Shown: positions 50,332-57,220 of the stretch, one piece after another | Position numbering within the stretch: position 1 is the stretch's first letter | Layout: every line of letters starts with the position of its first letter | From: Nocardioidaceae bacterium | GTDB taxonomy: Bacteria; Actinomycetota; Actinomycetes; Propionibacteriales; Nocardioidaceae | Length of the DNA: 57,220 nucleotides | Assembly: GCA_025934895.1 (NCBI GenBank) | Contig: JAICWH010000004.1 | Location: 1-57,220 of the forward strand | Reading direction: 5' to 3' | The notes under the pieces: model-generated | Database searches by the model: none | The model's input: the letters and a program-made list of their open reading frames with translations, nothing else | What the model was told of the DNA's origin: nothing | Translations under genes and position numbers: made by a program

Positions 50332-52083
50332 TCATCCGGCGGAGACGTTGACGCTGTGCCAGCCGGTGGAGCCGTTCGGTGCGATCGCCACCCGCTTGTC
50401 CGTCTGCGTGTAGCCGGTGTCGTCGGTGGCCCGGACCTCGATCGTGTGGTTGCCGGAGGTGGGGGTCCACATCCACACCCACTGGCGCCAGGTGTCGATG
50501 TTGTCCTGGGCGGCCAGCTCGGCCTCCGCCCACGCTCCGCCGTCGACCCGGACCTCGACGGACCTGATCCCCCGGTCCTGGGACCAGGCGACACCGGCGA
50601 CCGGCACCGTGGCGCCGGTCCTGACCTTCGCGAACGAGCGGGGTACGTCGATGCGTGAAGACGTCTTGATCGGGGCCTTCACCGAGTAGCCACGGGTGGA
50701 CCAGTAGGCCTTGAAGTCGGCGAACCGCGTCACCTCGAGGTCGACGAGCCACTTCGTCGCGGAGACGAAGCCGTAGAGCCCGGGCACCACCATCCGCACC
50801 GGGAACCCGTGCGTCAGCGGCAGCGGCTCGCCGTTCATCCCCACGGCGATCAGGGCGTCGCGCATCGGGTCGTCGAGAGCCTGCAGGGGCGTGCCGATGG
50901 TCATGTTGTCGGCGCTCGTGGACTTCACGGCGTCGGCGCCCCTCCGCACGCCGGCCTCCGCGAGCAGGTCCCGGACCGGGACGCCGAGCCAGGTGGCGTT
51001 GCCGACGTACGTGCCACCGACGGGGTTCGACACGCAGGTCAAGGTGATCCGTCGCTCGATCATCCGGCGCTGCAGAAGGTCCTGGTAGCTGAGCGTGATC
51101 TCCTTGTCGACCATTCCGTGGATCCGCAGCCGGTAGCCGTCGATCGGGACGTCGGGGACGCTCAGGGCGGTGTCCACCCGGTAGAACGACCTGTTGGGGG
51201 TCACGAACGGAGTGATGCCGGGGACGTCGAGGCTGGCCCCGTCGGCAGGTGCCGCGGAGCCCATGGCCGGCGTCGGCAGGGTGATGTCGCTGCGCTGAGA
51301 GGCGGCCGCGGACCCACCGAACGCCTGGCGCACACCGCCACCGACGGCAGCGACCGCACCCACGGCGGCTGCCGCCACCAGGAAGCCGCGACGGTCGAAC
51401 CCGGCGGGGAGGTCGTCACCGTCCACGGGTGCGGGAAGCAGGTCGCGGATCAGCAGGCGGGGCTTGCCGCCCTCGACGCTCTCCACCCCGGTGACCCGGG
51501 ACCGCGGCGGTGGGGGGTCCAGCTCGTCGCGACCGCCGGTGATCGCTGCGGACCCGTCGGTCCCCGCGGGCGCGGCACTGGCTCGCGCACCCCCGTTGAG
51601 GCGCGAGCCGAGGGGTTCCCGAAGGGTCCGCAGCAGCATCAGGAGCGCCACCACGCCGACGACCACCAAGGCGATCGCGGGCAGGAGGCGCAGGATCGTG
51701 CCGGCAGTGGCCGCGCGGTCGGTCACGGCCGCGGCCGCGGCCACCGCGCTGAGCACCAGGAACGCCCCCAGGGCGACCCGCGGGCGACGTACGCCCACCA
51801 CCCCGGCGACCGTGGCGAGGAGGGCCACGGTCGCGATCACGCTGCCGATCAGGACCGGCTTGTCGTGCTCCCCGAACCTCTCGATCGCGAACTCCTTGAG
51901 CGGGCGCGGGGTCTGGTCGACCGCGCGGTTGCCGACGGCGAGCAGCGGGGACGTCACCCCGGTCAGGAGCGCGGTCACCGCCTCGGACACCGCGACGGCG
52001 GCCCCGCCCGCGAGCAGACCGGCGAAGCCCCCCGCGATCCATCGGCGGGAGCGGTGGCGCGGCGGGCGGTCTGGCTGTGGCAT
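50332..52083 (-). CDS. Membrane-anchored molybdopterin-dependent oxidoreductase (SorA/sulfite-oxidase type)
   Basis: A 583-residue protein. The N-terminal region has about four helices ([80 protein letters not shown]), then a second Arg-containing segment [22 protein letters not shown], and the external sulfite-oxidase fold with Moco-binding Cys in [25 protein letters not shown] and a C-terminal Mo-co dimerisation domain ([24 protein letters not shown]...). Substrate unknown. The four-helix N-terminus could hold or receive electrons. Confidence 0.92.
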   Translation of the reverse strand: MPQPDRPPRHRSRRWIAGGFAGLLAGGAAVAVSEAVTALLTGVTSPLLAVGNRAVDQTPRPLKEFAIERFGEHDKPVLIGSVIATVALLATVAGVVGVRRPRVALGAFLVLSAVAAAAAVTDRAATAGTILRLLPAIALVVVGVVALLMLLRTLREPLGSRLNGGARASAAPAGTDGSAAITGGRDELDPPPPRSRVTGVESVEGGKPRLLIRDLLPAPVDGDDLPAGFDRRGFLVAAAAVGAVAAVGGGVRQAFGGSAAASQRSDITLPTPAMGSAAPADGASLDVPGITPFVTPNRSFYRVDTALSVPDVPIDGYRLRIHGMVDKEITLSYQDLLQRRMIERRITLTCVSNPVGGTYVGNATWLGVPVRDLLAEAGVRRGADAVKSTSADNMTIGTPLQALDDPMRDALIAVGMNGEPLPLTHGFPVRMVVPGLYGFVSATKWLVDLEVTRFADFKAYWSTRGYSVKAPIKTSSRIDVPRSFAKVRTGATVPVAGVAWSQDRGIRSVEVRVDGGAWAEAELAAQDNIDTWRQWVWMWTPTSGNHTIEVRATDDTGYTQTDKRVAIAPNGSTGWHSVNVSAG

Positions 52084-52225
52084 ACCGGGGGTTCGCAGCC
52101 GCGCTGCACCAGGATGGGTGTCGAACCTTTACCGGTGTGGGACGTGCAGCAGACCCGTATCGTGGGCCGGGCGGAGCAGGTCAGGGCGCCGCGGCAGCCG
52201 CCGCGGTGCGGGGGAAGGGGCTCGG

Positions 52226-53461
52226 ATGCGTGGAGCACGTGTGCGCGCCGGAGCTCTGCTCTGCGCGCTCGTCGTCTCGCTGTCCGCGTGCTCGGACGGC
52301 TCCGACTCACTCGAGCCGACGGCTGCGTCCCAGCAGCCGATCAGACCGACCCCGTTCGCCCCGGCGACCGGTGCCGGGCCGGCACCGAGCGCCTCCTCCG
52401 CGTCCGGCGCGGACACTCGCTACGCCGTCCCGGATCCCGGGCGACTGCGGACCCCGCTGAGGACGGCGGACCTCCTGGTGACCAGCAGCCGGACCATCCC
52501 GGGGCCGGTGCGCCGCCGGGTGGGCGCCGTGCCCGGGGTCGCCGCTGTCCTGCCCATCGCGCTGGCGTCCCTGTCCGCCAACGGGCGGACGCTGAGCATC
52601 GCAGCGGGCGACCCCGGCCAGTTCCGGCGGTTCACCCAGTACGCCTCGGCCGTGTCCGACGCGGTCTGGAGGCGGGTGGCCGGCGGCGAGATCGCGGTCG
52701 ACCCCTCCCTGCCACCCAGGCTGGTGGACCCGCGGGGCTATCTGCGGCTCGGCACGTCGCAGCGGGCGCCCGCCGTGCACGTCGGCGCCTACGCCCCTCT
52801 GGTCAAGCAGATCTCGGCGTTCGTGAACCTCGAGCGGGCCCGGCAGCTGGGGATGCCGCGTCCCAACGCGCTTCTCGTCTCGACCGGTGAGCTGTCCCCC
52901 TCCACGGTCACCGGCCCCCTGCGGAACGCGCTCGGTCCCGGCACGACGATCTCGACGCTCGCGGTCCAGTTCCATCCCGGTGCCCCGCAGACCGCCGTGC
53001 TCTCCGGCGGCTCGGTCTCGAGCGCCGTGGGCACCTTCACCTACACCCCGCACCCGGACGGCACGATCACCCAGGACCAGCCGTGGGTGAGGACCTACAT
53101 CCGGCAGGAGAGCGTGCCCGTCATCGGCACCGTCACCTGCAACAAGGGGATGCTGCCCCAGCTGCGTGCCGCCCTCACCGAGGTGGTGCAACGGGGGCTG
53201 GCCAAGGCCATCGACCCGGCGCAGTACGGCGGTTGCTACGTGCCGCGCTTCATCGCCCACGACCCGTCGCAGGGACTCTCCCTGCACTCGTGGGGGATGG
53301 CTGTCGACCTCAACGTGCCGGGCAACCAGCGTGGGACCGTCGGCAGGATCGACCGGCGCGTCGTGGCGATCTTCAAGAGGTGGGGCTTCGCCTGGGGCGG
53401 CGACTGGAGCTACTCGGACCCGATGCACTTCGAGATGGACCGGGTCGTCCGGGCCCGCTGA
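52226..53461 (+). CDS. Lipoprotein with M15 peptidase domain and extra N-terminal domain
   Basis: A 411-residue exported protein. Lipobox LSAC in ALVVSLSACSDGS. The middle (about 70-250) resembles the periplasmic domain of FtsX/MacB-like proteins (RTADLLVTSSRTIPGPVRRRVGAVPGVAAVLPI, LVKQISAFVNLERARQLGMPRPNALLVST). The C-terminus is an M15-type peptidase: GLSLHSWGMAVDLN (zinc His and Asp) and WGGDWSYSDPMHFEM (zinc His in MHFE), so it likely cuts D-Ala- or L-Ala-linked peptidoglycan peptides. GGGGAAGGGG precedes ATG 52226. Confidence 0.85.
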   Translation: MRGARVRAGALLCALVVSLSACSDGSDSLEPTAASQQPIRPTPFAPATGAGPAPSASSASGADTRYAVPDPGRLRTPLRTADLLVTSSRTIPGPVRRRVGAVPGVAAVLPIALASLSANGRTLSIAAGDPGQFRRFTQYASAVSDAVWRRVAGGEIAVDPSLPPRLVDPRGYLRLGTSQRAPAVHVGAYAPLVKQISAFVNLERARQLGMPRPNALLVSTGELSPSTVTGPLRNALGPGTTISTLAVQFHPGAPQTAVLSGGSVSSAVGTFTYTPHPDGTITQDQPWVRTYIRQESVPVIGTVTCNKGMLPQLRAALTEVVQRGLAKAIDPAQYGGCYVPRFIAHDPSQGLSLHSWGMAVDLNVPGNQRGTVGRIDRRVVAIFKRWGFAWGGDWSYSDPMHFEMDRVVRAR

Positions 53462-53477
53462 GCCGGTCCCTTCCGGG

Positions 53478-54242
53478 TCACCGCTGGTTGTGGTGCTCGA
53501 CCACCTGGCGGGCGACCTCGCTGAGCTTCATGTTCATGTCCTGCGAGGCGCTGCGCAGCATGGTGAACGCCTCCTGGTCGCTGACCTTGTGGAAGGCCAT
53601 CATCAGGCCCATCGCCTTGCCGATCTCCCGGTTGCTCTCCAGCCCGGCCCGCAGCGTCCGTGCGGACCTGCGCTCGTCCGAGGCGACCAGGGCGACGCTG
53701 ATGAAGGACGCCAGCACGATCCCCTGGTCCACGGCACGCGCGCCGAGCCCACCGGGGGTGTCGGAGAACAGGTTGAGCGCTCCGCTCTTCTCGGCCCCGT
53801 CCCCGGTGCGGATCCGGAACCCGGCCATGCTCCGCACCGGGGTCTCCGCCAGCACGCGCTCAGCCAGGTGCGGCCAGGGCGATCCGTCGGTGAGGTCCGC
53901 GTCGTGGAAGACCGACTCGGTCCGGATCGCGTCGAGGCACGGACCCTCGCCGATCTCGCGCTCCAAGGCGTCGATGCTCGCGGCGATCTCGTCACTGGAG
54001 GCGACCGTGTAGAACCGGCCGTCGCGGCGGAGCATCAGGCTGGCGTGGTCGCACCCCTCCACCAGGTCCGGGGCCGAGCGCACGATGGCCTGGTAGATGC
54101 CGGTGAAGTCGTCGCTGACGTAGACCACCTCGGCGAGGCTGCGGAACAGCTCGGCGCCGGACGTCTCGGGCTCGGCCGCCGGGGAGCCCGAGGCGCGTGC
54201 GTCGGAGGGGTTGGCAAGAGTCGGTCGCGGCTCCTCGCTCAT
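53478..54242 (-). CDS. GAF-ANTAR domain regulator
   Basis: A 254-residue cytoplasmic regulator. A GAF domain (about 40-185; VEGCDHASLMLRRDGRFYTVASSD, EIGEGPCLDAIR, SMAGFRI) is joined to a C-terminal ANTAR domain (LRAGLESNREIGKAMGLMMAFHKVSDQEAFTMLRSASQDMNMKLSEVARQVV), which binds tandem RNA hairpins to cause antitermination. ATG 54242 has GGAGGAG 8 bases before it. No ANTAR target hairpin pair was recognised in the window. Ligand unknown. Confidence 0.92.
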   Translation of the reverse strand: MSEEPRPTLANPSDARASGSPAAEPETSGAELFRSLAEVVYVSDDFTGIYQAIVRSAPDLVEGCDHASLMLRRDGRFYTVASSDEIAASIDALEREIGEGPCLDAIRTESVFHDADLTDGSPWPHLAERVLAETPVRSMAGFRIRTGDGAEKSGALNLFSDTPGGLGARAVDQGIVLASFISVALVASDERRSARTLRAGLESNREIGKAMGLMMAFHKVSDQEAFTMLRSASQDMNMKLSEVARQVVEHHNQR

Positions 54243-54382
54243 GCCTGCACTCCTCCCGCTGGGCGAACGCCTCGTCGCAACAGGACGCCGCGCCATTGTG
54301 GCATGCTCCCGCACAACCGTGGGCAGCCGTGCCCGGGGCAGCCCCTCAGCCCGCATTCCCGTCGACCCCTCAGGAGTCCCCC

Positions 54383-55351
54383 ATGCGTTCCGTGCAGGTC
54401 GTCCGACTCGAAGGTCCCTCCGGGGTCGAGGTGCGCGAGGCTCCCGAGCCGACCCGGAGCGACGCGGAGGTCCTGGTGGAGGTGCACACGCTGGGCATCA
54501 GCTGGCCGGACCTCCTGCAGAGCCGTGGGCAGTACCAGATCAAGCCCGACCTGCCCTTCCAGCTCGGCGTCGACTTCGCCGGGGTGGTGCGGGAGGCGCC
54601 GCCGGGGTCCGGGTTCGCCGCCGGTGACCGGGTGGCCTGCTGCCTGCCGTACGGCGGCGGGGCCGACCTGGTCGCCGTACCCCCGGACAGCGTGTTCCCG
54701 GTTCCGGACGGCGTGACGTTCGCCAAGGCCGCGGCGCTGCCGTTGAACTACCTGACTGCCCAGTTCGCGCTGCAGACCCGGGCGGGGCTCCGGGAGGGCG
54801 AGACGGTGCTCGTGCACGGCGCGGCGGGTGGGGTCGGGACGGCATCGCTCCAGGTGGCCCGCGGACTCGGCGCCCGGACGGTGGCCGTCGTCTCGACCGA
54901 GGAGAAGGCCGAGCTGGTCCGCGGCCTCGGAGCCGACCACGTGGTGCTGGTCGAGGGGTTCCTGGCGGCCGTCAAGGAGCTCACCGACGGAGCCGGGGTG
55001 GACGTGGTGGTCGACGTCGTCGGAGGTGACCTGTTCACCGACTCGCTGCGCGCCCTGGCACCGTTGGGCCGGCTGCTCGTCGTCGGGTTCACCGGCGGCA
55101 GGATCCCGGAGGTGAAGGTGAACCGGCTGCTGCTCAACAACACCGACGTGCGCGGGGTGGGCTGGGGCGCCTACGCGATGGCCCGGCCGGGGTTCATGAG
55201 CGCCCAGTGGGACTCGCTGCTGCCGATGATCACCTCCGGGGTCATCGACCCGCCGGTGGGCAGGACCTACCCCGTGGAGGAGGTCGCCAGCGCCCTGTCC
55301 GACATGGATGCGCGCAGGGTGCTGGGCAAGACGGTGCTCACCCTGGGCTGA
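54383..55351 (+). CDS. NADPH:quinone oxidoreductase-like (zinc-less MDR family)
   Basis: A 322-residue medium-chain dehydrogenase/reductase. N-terminal GroES-like domain with GISWPDLLQSRGQY and LGVDFAGVVREA, Rossmann domain VLVHGAAGGVGTASLQVARGLGARTVAVVST, and LLVVGFTGGRIPEV at the end. No zinc-ligand cluster is seen, as in quinone oxidoreductase/zeta-crystallin relatives. NADPH is the likely cofactor; substrate unknown. AGGAG precedes ATG 54383. Confidence 0.93.
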   Translation: MRSVQVVRLEGPSGVEVREAPEPTRSDAEVLVEVHTLGISWPDLLQSRGQYQIKPDLPFQLGVDFAGVVREAPPGSGFAAGDRVACCLPYGGGADLVAVPPDSVFPVPDGVTFAKAAALPLNYLTAQFALQTRAGLREGETVLVHGAAGGVGTASLQVARGLGARTVAVVSTEEKAELVRGLGADHVVLVEGFLAAVKELTDGAGVDVVVDVVGGDLFTDSLRALAPLGRLLVVGFTGGRIPEVKVNRLLLNNTDVRGVGWGAYAMARPGFMSAQWDSLLPMITSGVIDPPVGRTYPVEEVASALSDMDARRVLGKTVLTLG

Positions 55352-55360
55352 ACGGCTCGC

Positions 55361-55663
55361 TCAGTCGACGAGGTCGGCGTAGGCCGGGTGCCGCTCGATG
55401 TAGCTCGCCACGAACGGGCACCGCGGCACCACCCGGAGCCCCTCGTCGCGGACCATGTCGAGGGCCGCCTCGACCAGAGTCGAGCCGACGCCGTGGCCCT
55501 CGAACGCGTCGTCGACGACGGTGTGGATGAACGTGACCGCCTCGTCGCTGCGCCGGTAGGCCGCGAAACCGGCGACCACACCGGACTCGTCGACCGCCTC
55601 GAACCGGTGCTCCTCGGAGTTGTCGCGCACGGTCAGCTGGGCTCGCTGTGACGTCTCGGCCAT
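55361..55663 (-). CDS. Small GNAT-type acetyltransferase (YidJ-like)
   Basis: A 100-residue protein of the short GNAT/N-acetyltransferase-related family: ESGVVAGFAAYRRSDEAVTFIHTVVDDAFEGHGVGSTLVEAALDMVRDEGLRVVPRCPFVASYIERHPAYADLV. It has the G-x-G-x-G/A acetyl-CoA loop (EGHGVGSTL) and the invariant CPFV-Y motif of the family. Substrate unknown. ATG 55663 is the family start; the much longer open frame upstream is antisense to the peptidase gene. Divergent from that gene. Confidence 0.9.
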   Translation of the reverse strand: MAETSQRAQLTVRDNSEEHRFEAVDESGVVAGFAAYRRSDEAVTFIHTVVDDAFEGHGVGSTLVEAALDMVRDEGLRVVPRCPFVASYIERHPAYADLVD

Positions 55664-55725
55664 GCCCCGATGGTGCCACGGCGGCGAAGCCCCGGACGAC
55701 AAGGGAGACCGGGGGAGGCCGGTTG

Positions 55726-55731
55726 TACGCT
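55726..55731 (+). promoter_or_regulatory. -10 element for leaderless peptidase gene
   Basis: TACGCT (55726-55731), seven bases before GTG 55739, with no ribosome site, fits a leaderless start. The -35 is not clear. Confidence 0.35.
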
Positions 55732-55738
55732 GGCGCGC

Positions 55739-57220
55739 GTGACGATCCTCGACGACGCCCGCGCCGGCATGGACCCCGACATCCGCCCCCAGGACGACCT
55801 GTTCCGGCACATGAACGGTCGCTGGCTCGAGACCACCGAGATCCCGGCCGACCGGTCCGCGTGGGGCTCGTTCGTCGAGCTCGCCGAGCAGTCCGAGGCA
55901 CGCGTCCGTGAGATCATCGAAGGGCTCGCCCATACCGGTGACCAGACCGGTGACCGGACCGGTGACCAGGGCGCCCACGAGCACGGGTCCAACGCCCAGA
56001 AGATCGGCGACCTGTTCAGCAGCTTCATGGACGAGGAGCGCATCGAGGAGCTGGGTGCCGAGCCGGTGCGTGCGGACCTCGAGGCCGTCGCCGCCCTGCC
56101 CGACCTGACCGCGCTCGCGTCGTTCGTCGGTGGGCTGGAGCGACGCGGCGGGGGCGGCTTCTTCGGGACCTACGTGAACACCGACGACCGCAACTCCGAG
56201 CGCTACCTGGTCACGATCGTGCAGGGCGGCCTCGGGCTTCCCGACGAGTCCTACTACCGCGACGACAAGTTCGCCGACATCCGCACCGCCTACGTCTCGC
56301 ACCTGGAGAGGATGCTCACCCTCGCCGGCTGGGCCGAGCCGGCCGCGTCCGCGCAGCGGGTGATGGACCTCGAGACCCGGCTGGCGAAGGGCCACTGGGA
56401 GCGCGCCGAGACGCGCGACGTCATCAAGGCCTACAACCTGACCACCTTCGCGGGCCTGCACGAGCTCGCCCCCGGCATGCCCTGGGAGGCGTGGTCCCAG
56501 GCGCTGGGCGCCACCGAACAGACCCTGGCCGAGACGATCGTCGCCCAGCCGTCCTACCTCCAGCACCTCTCGACCGTCCTGGACGAGGTGTCGCTCGACG
56601 ACTGGAAGGCCTGGCTGGCCGTCCGCGTGGTCCGGGCTGCGTCGCCGTACCTCTCGAGCGCCTTCGTCGAGGAGAACTTCGAGTTCTACGGCCGGACCCT
56701 GCAGGGCACCCCGGAGCTGCGGGCCCGGTGGAAGCGCGGGGTGTCCTTCGTGGAGGGGTCGGTCGGGGAGGCCGTCGGCGAGCAGTACGTCGCGACGTAC
56801 TTCCCGCCACGGTCCAAGAAGCTGATGATCGACCTGGTGGGCAACCTGCTCGAGGCCTACCACCGCAGCATCGAGGCGCTGGACTGGATGACCGAGGAGA
56901 CCAAGCAGCGGGCCTACCGCAAGCTGGAGACCTTCCGTCCCAAGATCGGCTACCCGGAGAAGTTCCGCGACTACTCCGCCCTCGAGGTGTCACCCGACGA
57001 CCTGCTCGGCAACGTTCGTGCGGTGGCCGCGTTCGAGACCGACCGCGAGCTGCGCAAGATCGGCTCGCCGGTGGACCGTGACGAGTGGTTCATGCTGCCC
57101 CAGCACGTGAACGCCTACTACAACCCCGGGATGAATGAGATCTGCTTCCCGGCCGGCATCCTGCAGCCGCCGTTCTTCGACGCCGACGCCGACCCCGCGG
57201 AGAACTACGGCGGCATCGGC
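55739..57220 (+). CDS. M13-family metallopeptidase (neprilysin-like), 3'-truncated by window edge
   Basis: The first 494 residues of a zinc endopeptidase of the M13/PepO family. Family blocks seen are DIRPQDDLFRHMNGRWLETTEIPADRSAWGSF, GLPDESYYRD, WERAETRD, the N-A-Y-Y-N-P motif of M13 (LPQHVNAYYNPGMNEICFPAGILQPPFF) and AENYGGIG, where the HExxH zinc motif would follow within a few residues outside the window. No signal peptide, so cytoplasmic. GTG 55739. Three 12-bp repeats add TGDQ-type residues near the N-terminus. Confidence 0.95.
   Translation, partial: MTILDDARAGMDPDIRPQDDLFRHMNGRWLETTEIPADRSAWGSFVELAEQSEARVREIIEGLAHTGDQTGDRTGDQGAHEHGSNAQKIGDLFSSFMDEERIEELGAEPVRADLEAVAALPDLTALASFVGGLERRGGGGFFGTYVNTDDRNSERYLVTIVQGGLGLPDESYYRDDKFADIRTAYVSHLERMLTLAGWAEPAASAQRVMDLETRLAKGHWERAETRDVIKAYNLTTFAGLHELAPGMPWEAWSQALGATEQTLAETIVAQPSYLQHLSTVLDEVSLDDWKAWLAVRVVRAASPYLSSAFVEENFEFYGRTLQGTPELRARWKRGVSFVEGSVGEAVGEQYVATYFPPRSKKLMIDLVGNLLEAYHRSIEALDWMTEETKQRAYRKLETFRPKIGYPEKFRDYSALEVSPDDLLGNVRAVAAFETDRELRKIGSPVDRDEWFMLPQHVNAYYNPGMNEICFPAGILQPPFFDADADPAENYGGIG
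55934..55969 (+). repeat. 12-bp tandem repeat in peptidase gene
   Basis: Three units (accggtgaccag, accggtgaccgg, accggtgaccag) encode TGDQ-TGDR-TGDQ, an in-frame insertion near residue 70. Confidence 0.85.

Overview
The window is high-GC actinobacterial DNA, most likely from Nocardioidaceae (a Nocardioides-like organism). The clearest sign is the conserved, normally origin-proximal block for growth and cell-wall control: a cyclophilin, a rhomboid protease, CrgA and a DUF881 protein, followed on the minus strand by fhaA-fhaB-pstP-rodA-pbpA-pknA-pknB in transcription order. GTG/TTG starts, 1-4 bp stop/start overlaps, leaderless genes, a mycothiol-type DinB/MDMPI protein and ANTAR and PASTA domains fit the same phylum. 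The genus is inferred from gene order and protein character, not from a marker gene.

Layout. 1-9.1 kb: a NarL-type two-component pair (kinase cut by the left edge), two small stress-type membrane proteins, an operon of SURF1, DUF3817, patatin-like lipase and acyltransferase, an apolipoprotein-like repeat protein, cyclophilin, rhomboid and an internally duplicated CrgA. 9.2-19.15 kb: the DUF881 gene and the Ser/Thr kinase, phosphatase, PBP and FHA operon, a chain of overlapping genes. 19.34 kb: tRNA-Leu(CAG).

19.4-37.0 kb: an integrated mobile element of about 17.6 kb in the 3' end of that tRNA gene, bounded by a perfect 22-bp direct repeat (19405-19426 and 36970-36991). It carries a tyrosine integrase, an XRE regulator and an excisionase-like protein around a compact divergent control region; a two-component system beside a six-gene redox cassette (small exported protein, ApbE flavin transferase, ferric-reductase-like haem protein, NuoF-like flavoprotein, 3Fe-4S ferredoxin, second b-type cytochrome-like protein); an arsenic block (arsR, ACR3, arsC, arsI/cadI); a MobF relaxase-helicase; and a Phd/PIN toxin-antitoxin pair. 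No coupling protein or type IV secretion genes are seen, so it looks mobilizable, not self-transmissible. A repeated motif, CCTCWG-N5-CCTCWS, lies before the response regulator gene and before the redox genes and ties the two-component system to the cassette. This redox cassette with its own regulator is the best candidate here for an uncharacterised system.

37.1-57.2 kb: chromosome again. A Band-7 protein and small RHH protein follow a striking 13-bp-arm palindrome. Then come a GH3 lipoprotein, an MDMPI-like protein, two aldo/keto reductases around a TetR regulator, a PGPGW membrane protein, an amylosucrase-like GH13 enzyme behind a 10-bp tandem repeat, Hsp20 with a divergent HspR-like regulator, a methyltransferase, signal peptidase I, a YczE-like protein, a fasciclin lipoprotein beside a membrane molybdopterin oxidoreductase, an M15-peptidase lipoprotein, a GAF-ANTAR regulator, a quinone-oxidoreductase-like enzyme, a small GNAT and the 5' part of an M13 metallopeptidase cut by the right edge. 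No rRNA, CRISPR array or intact insertion sequence was seen.
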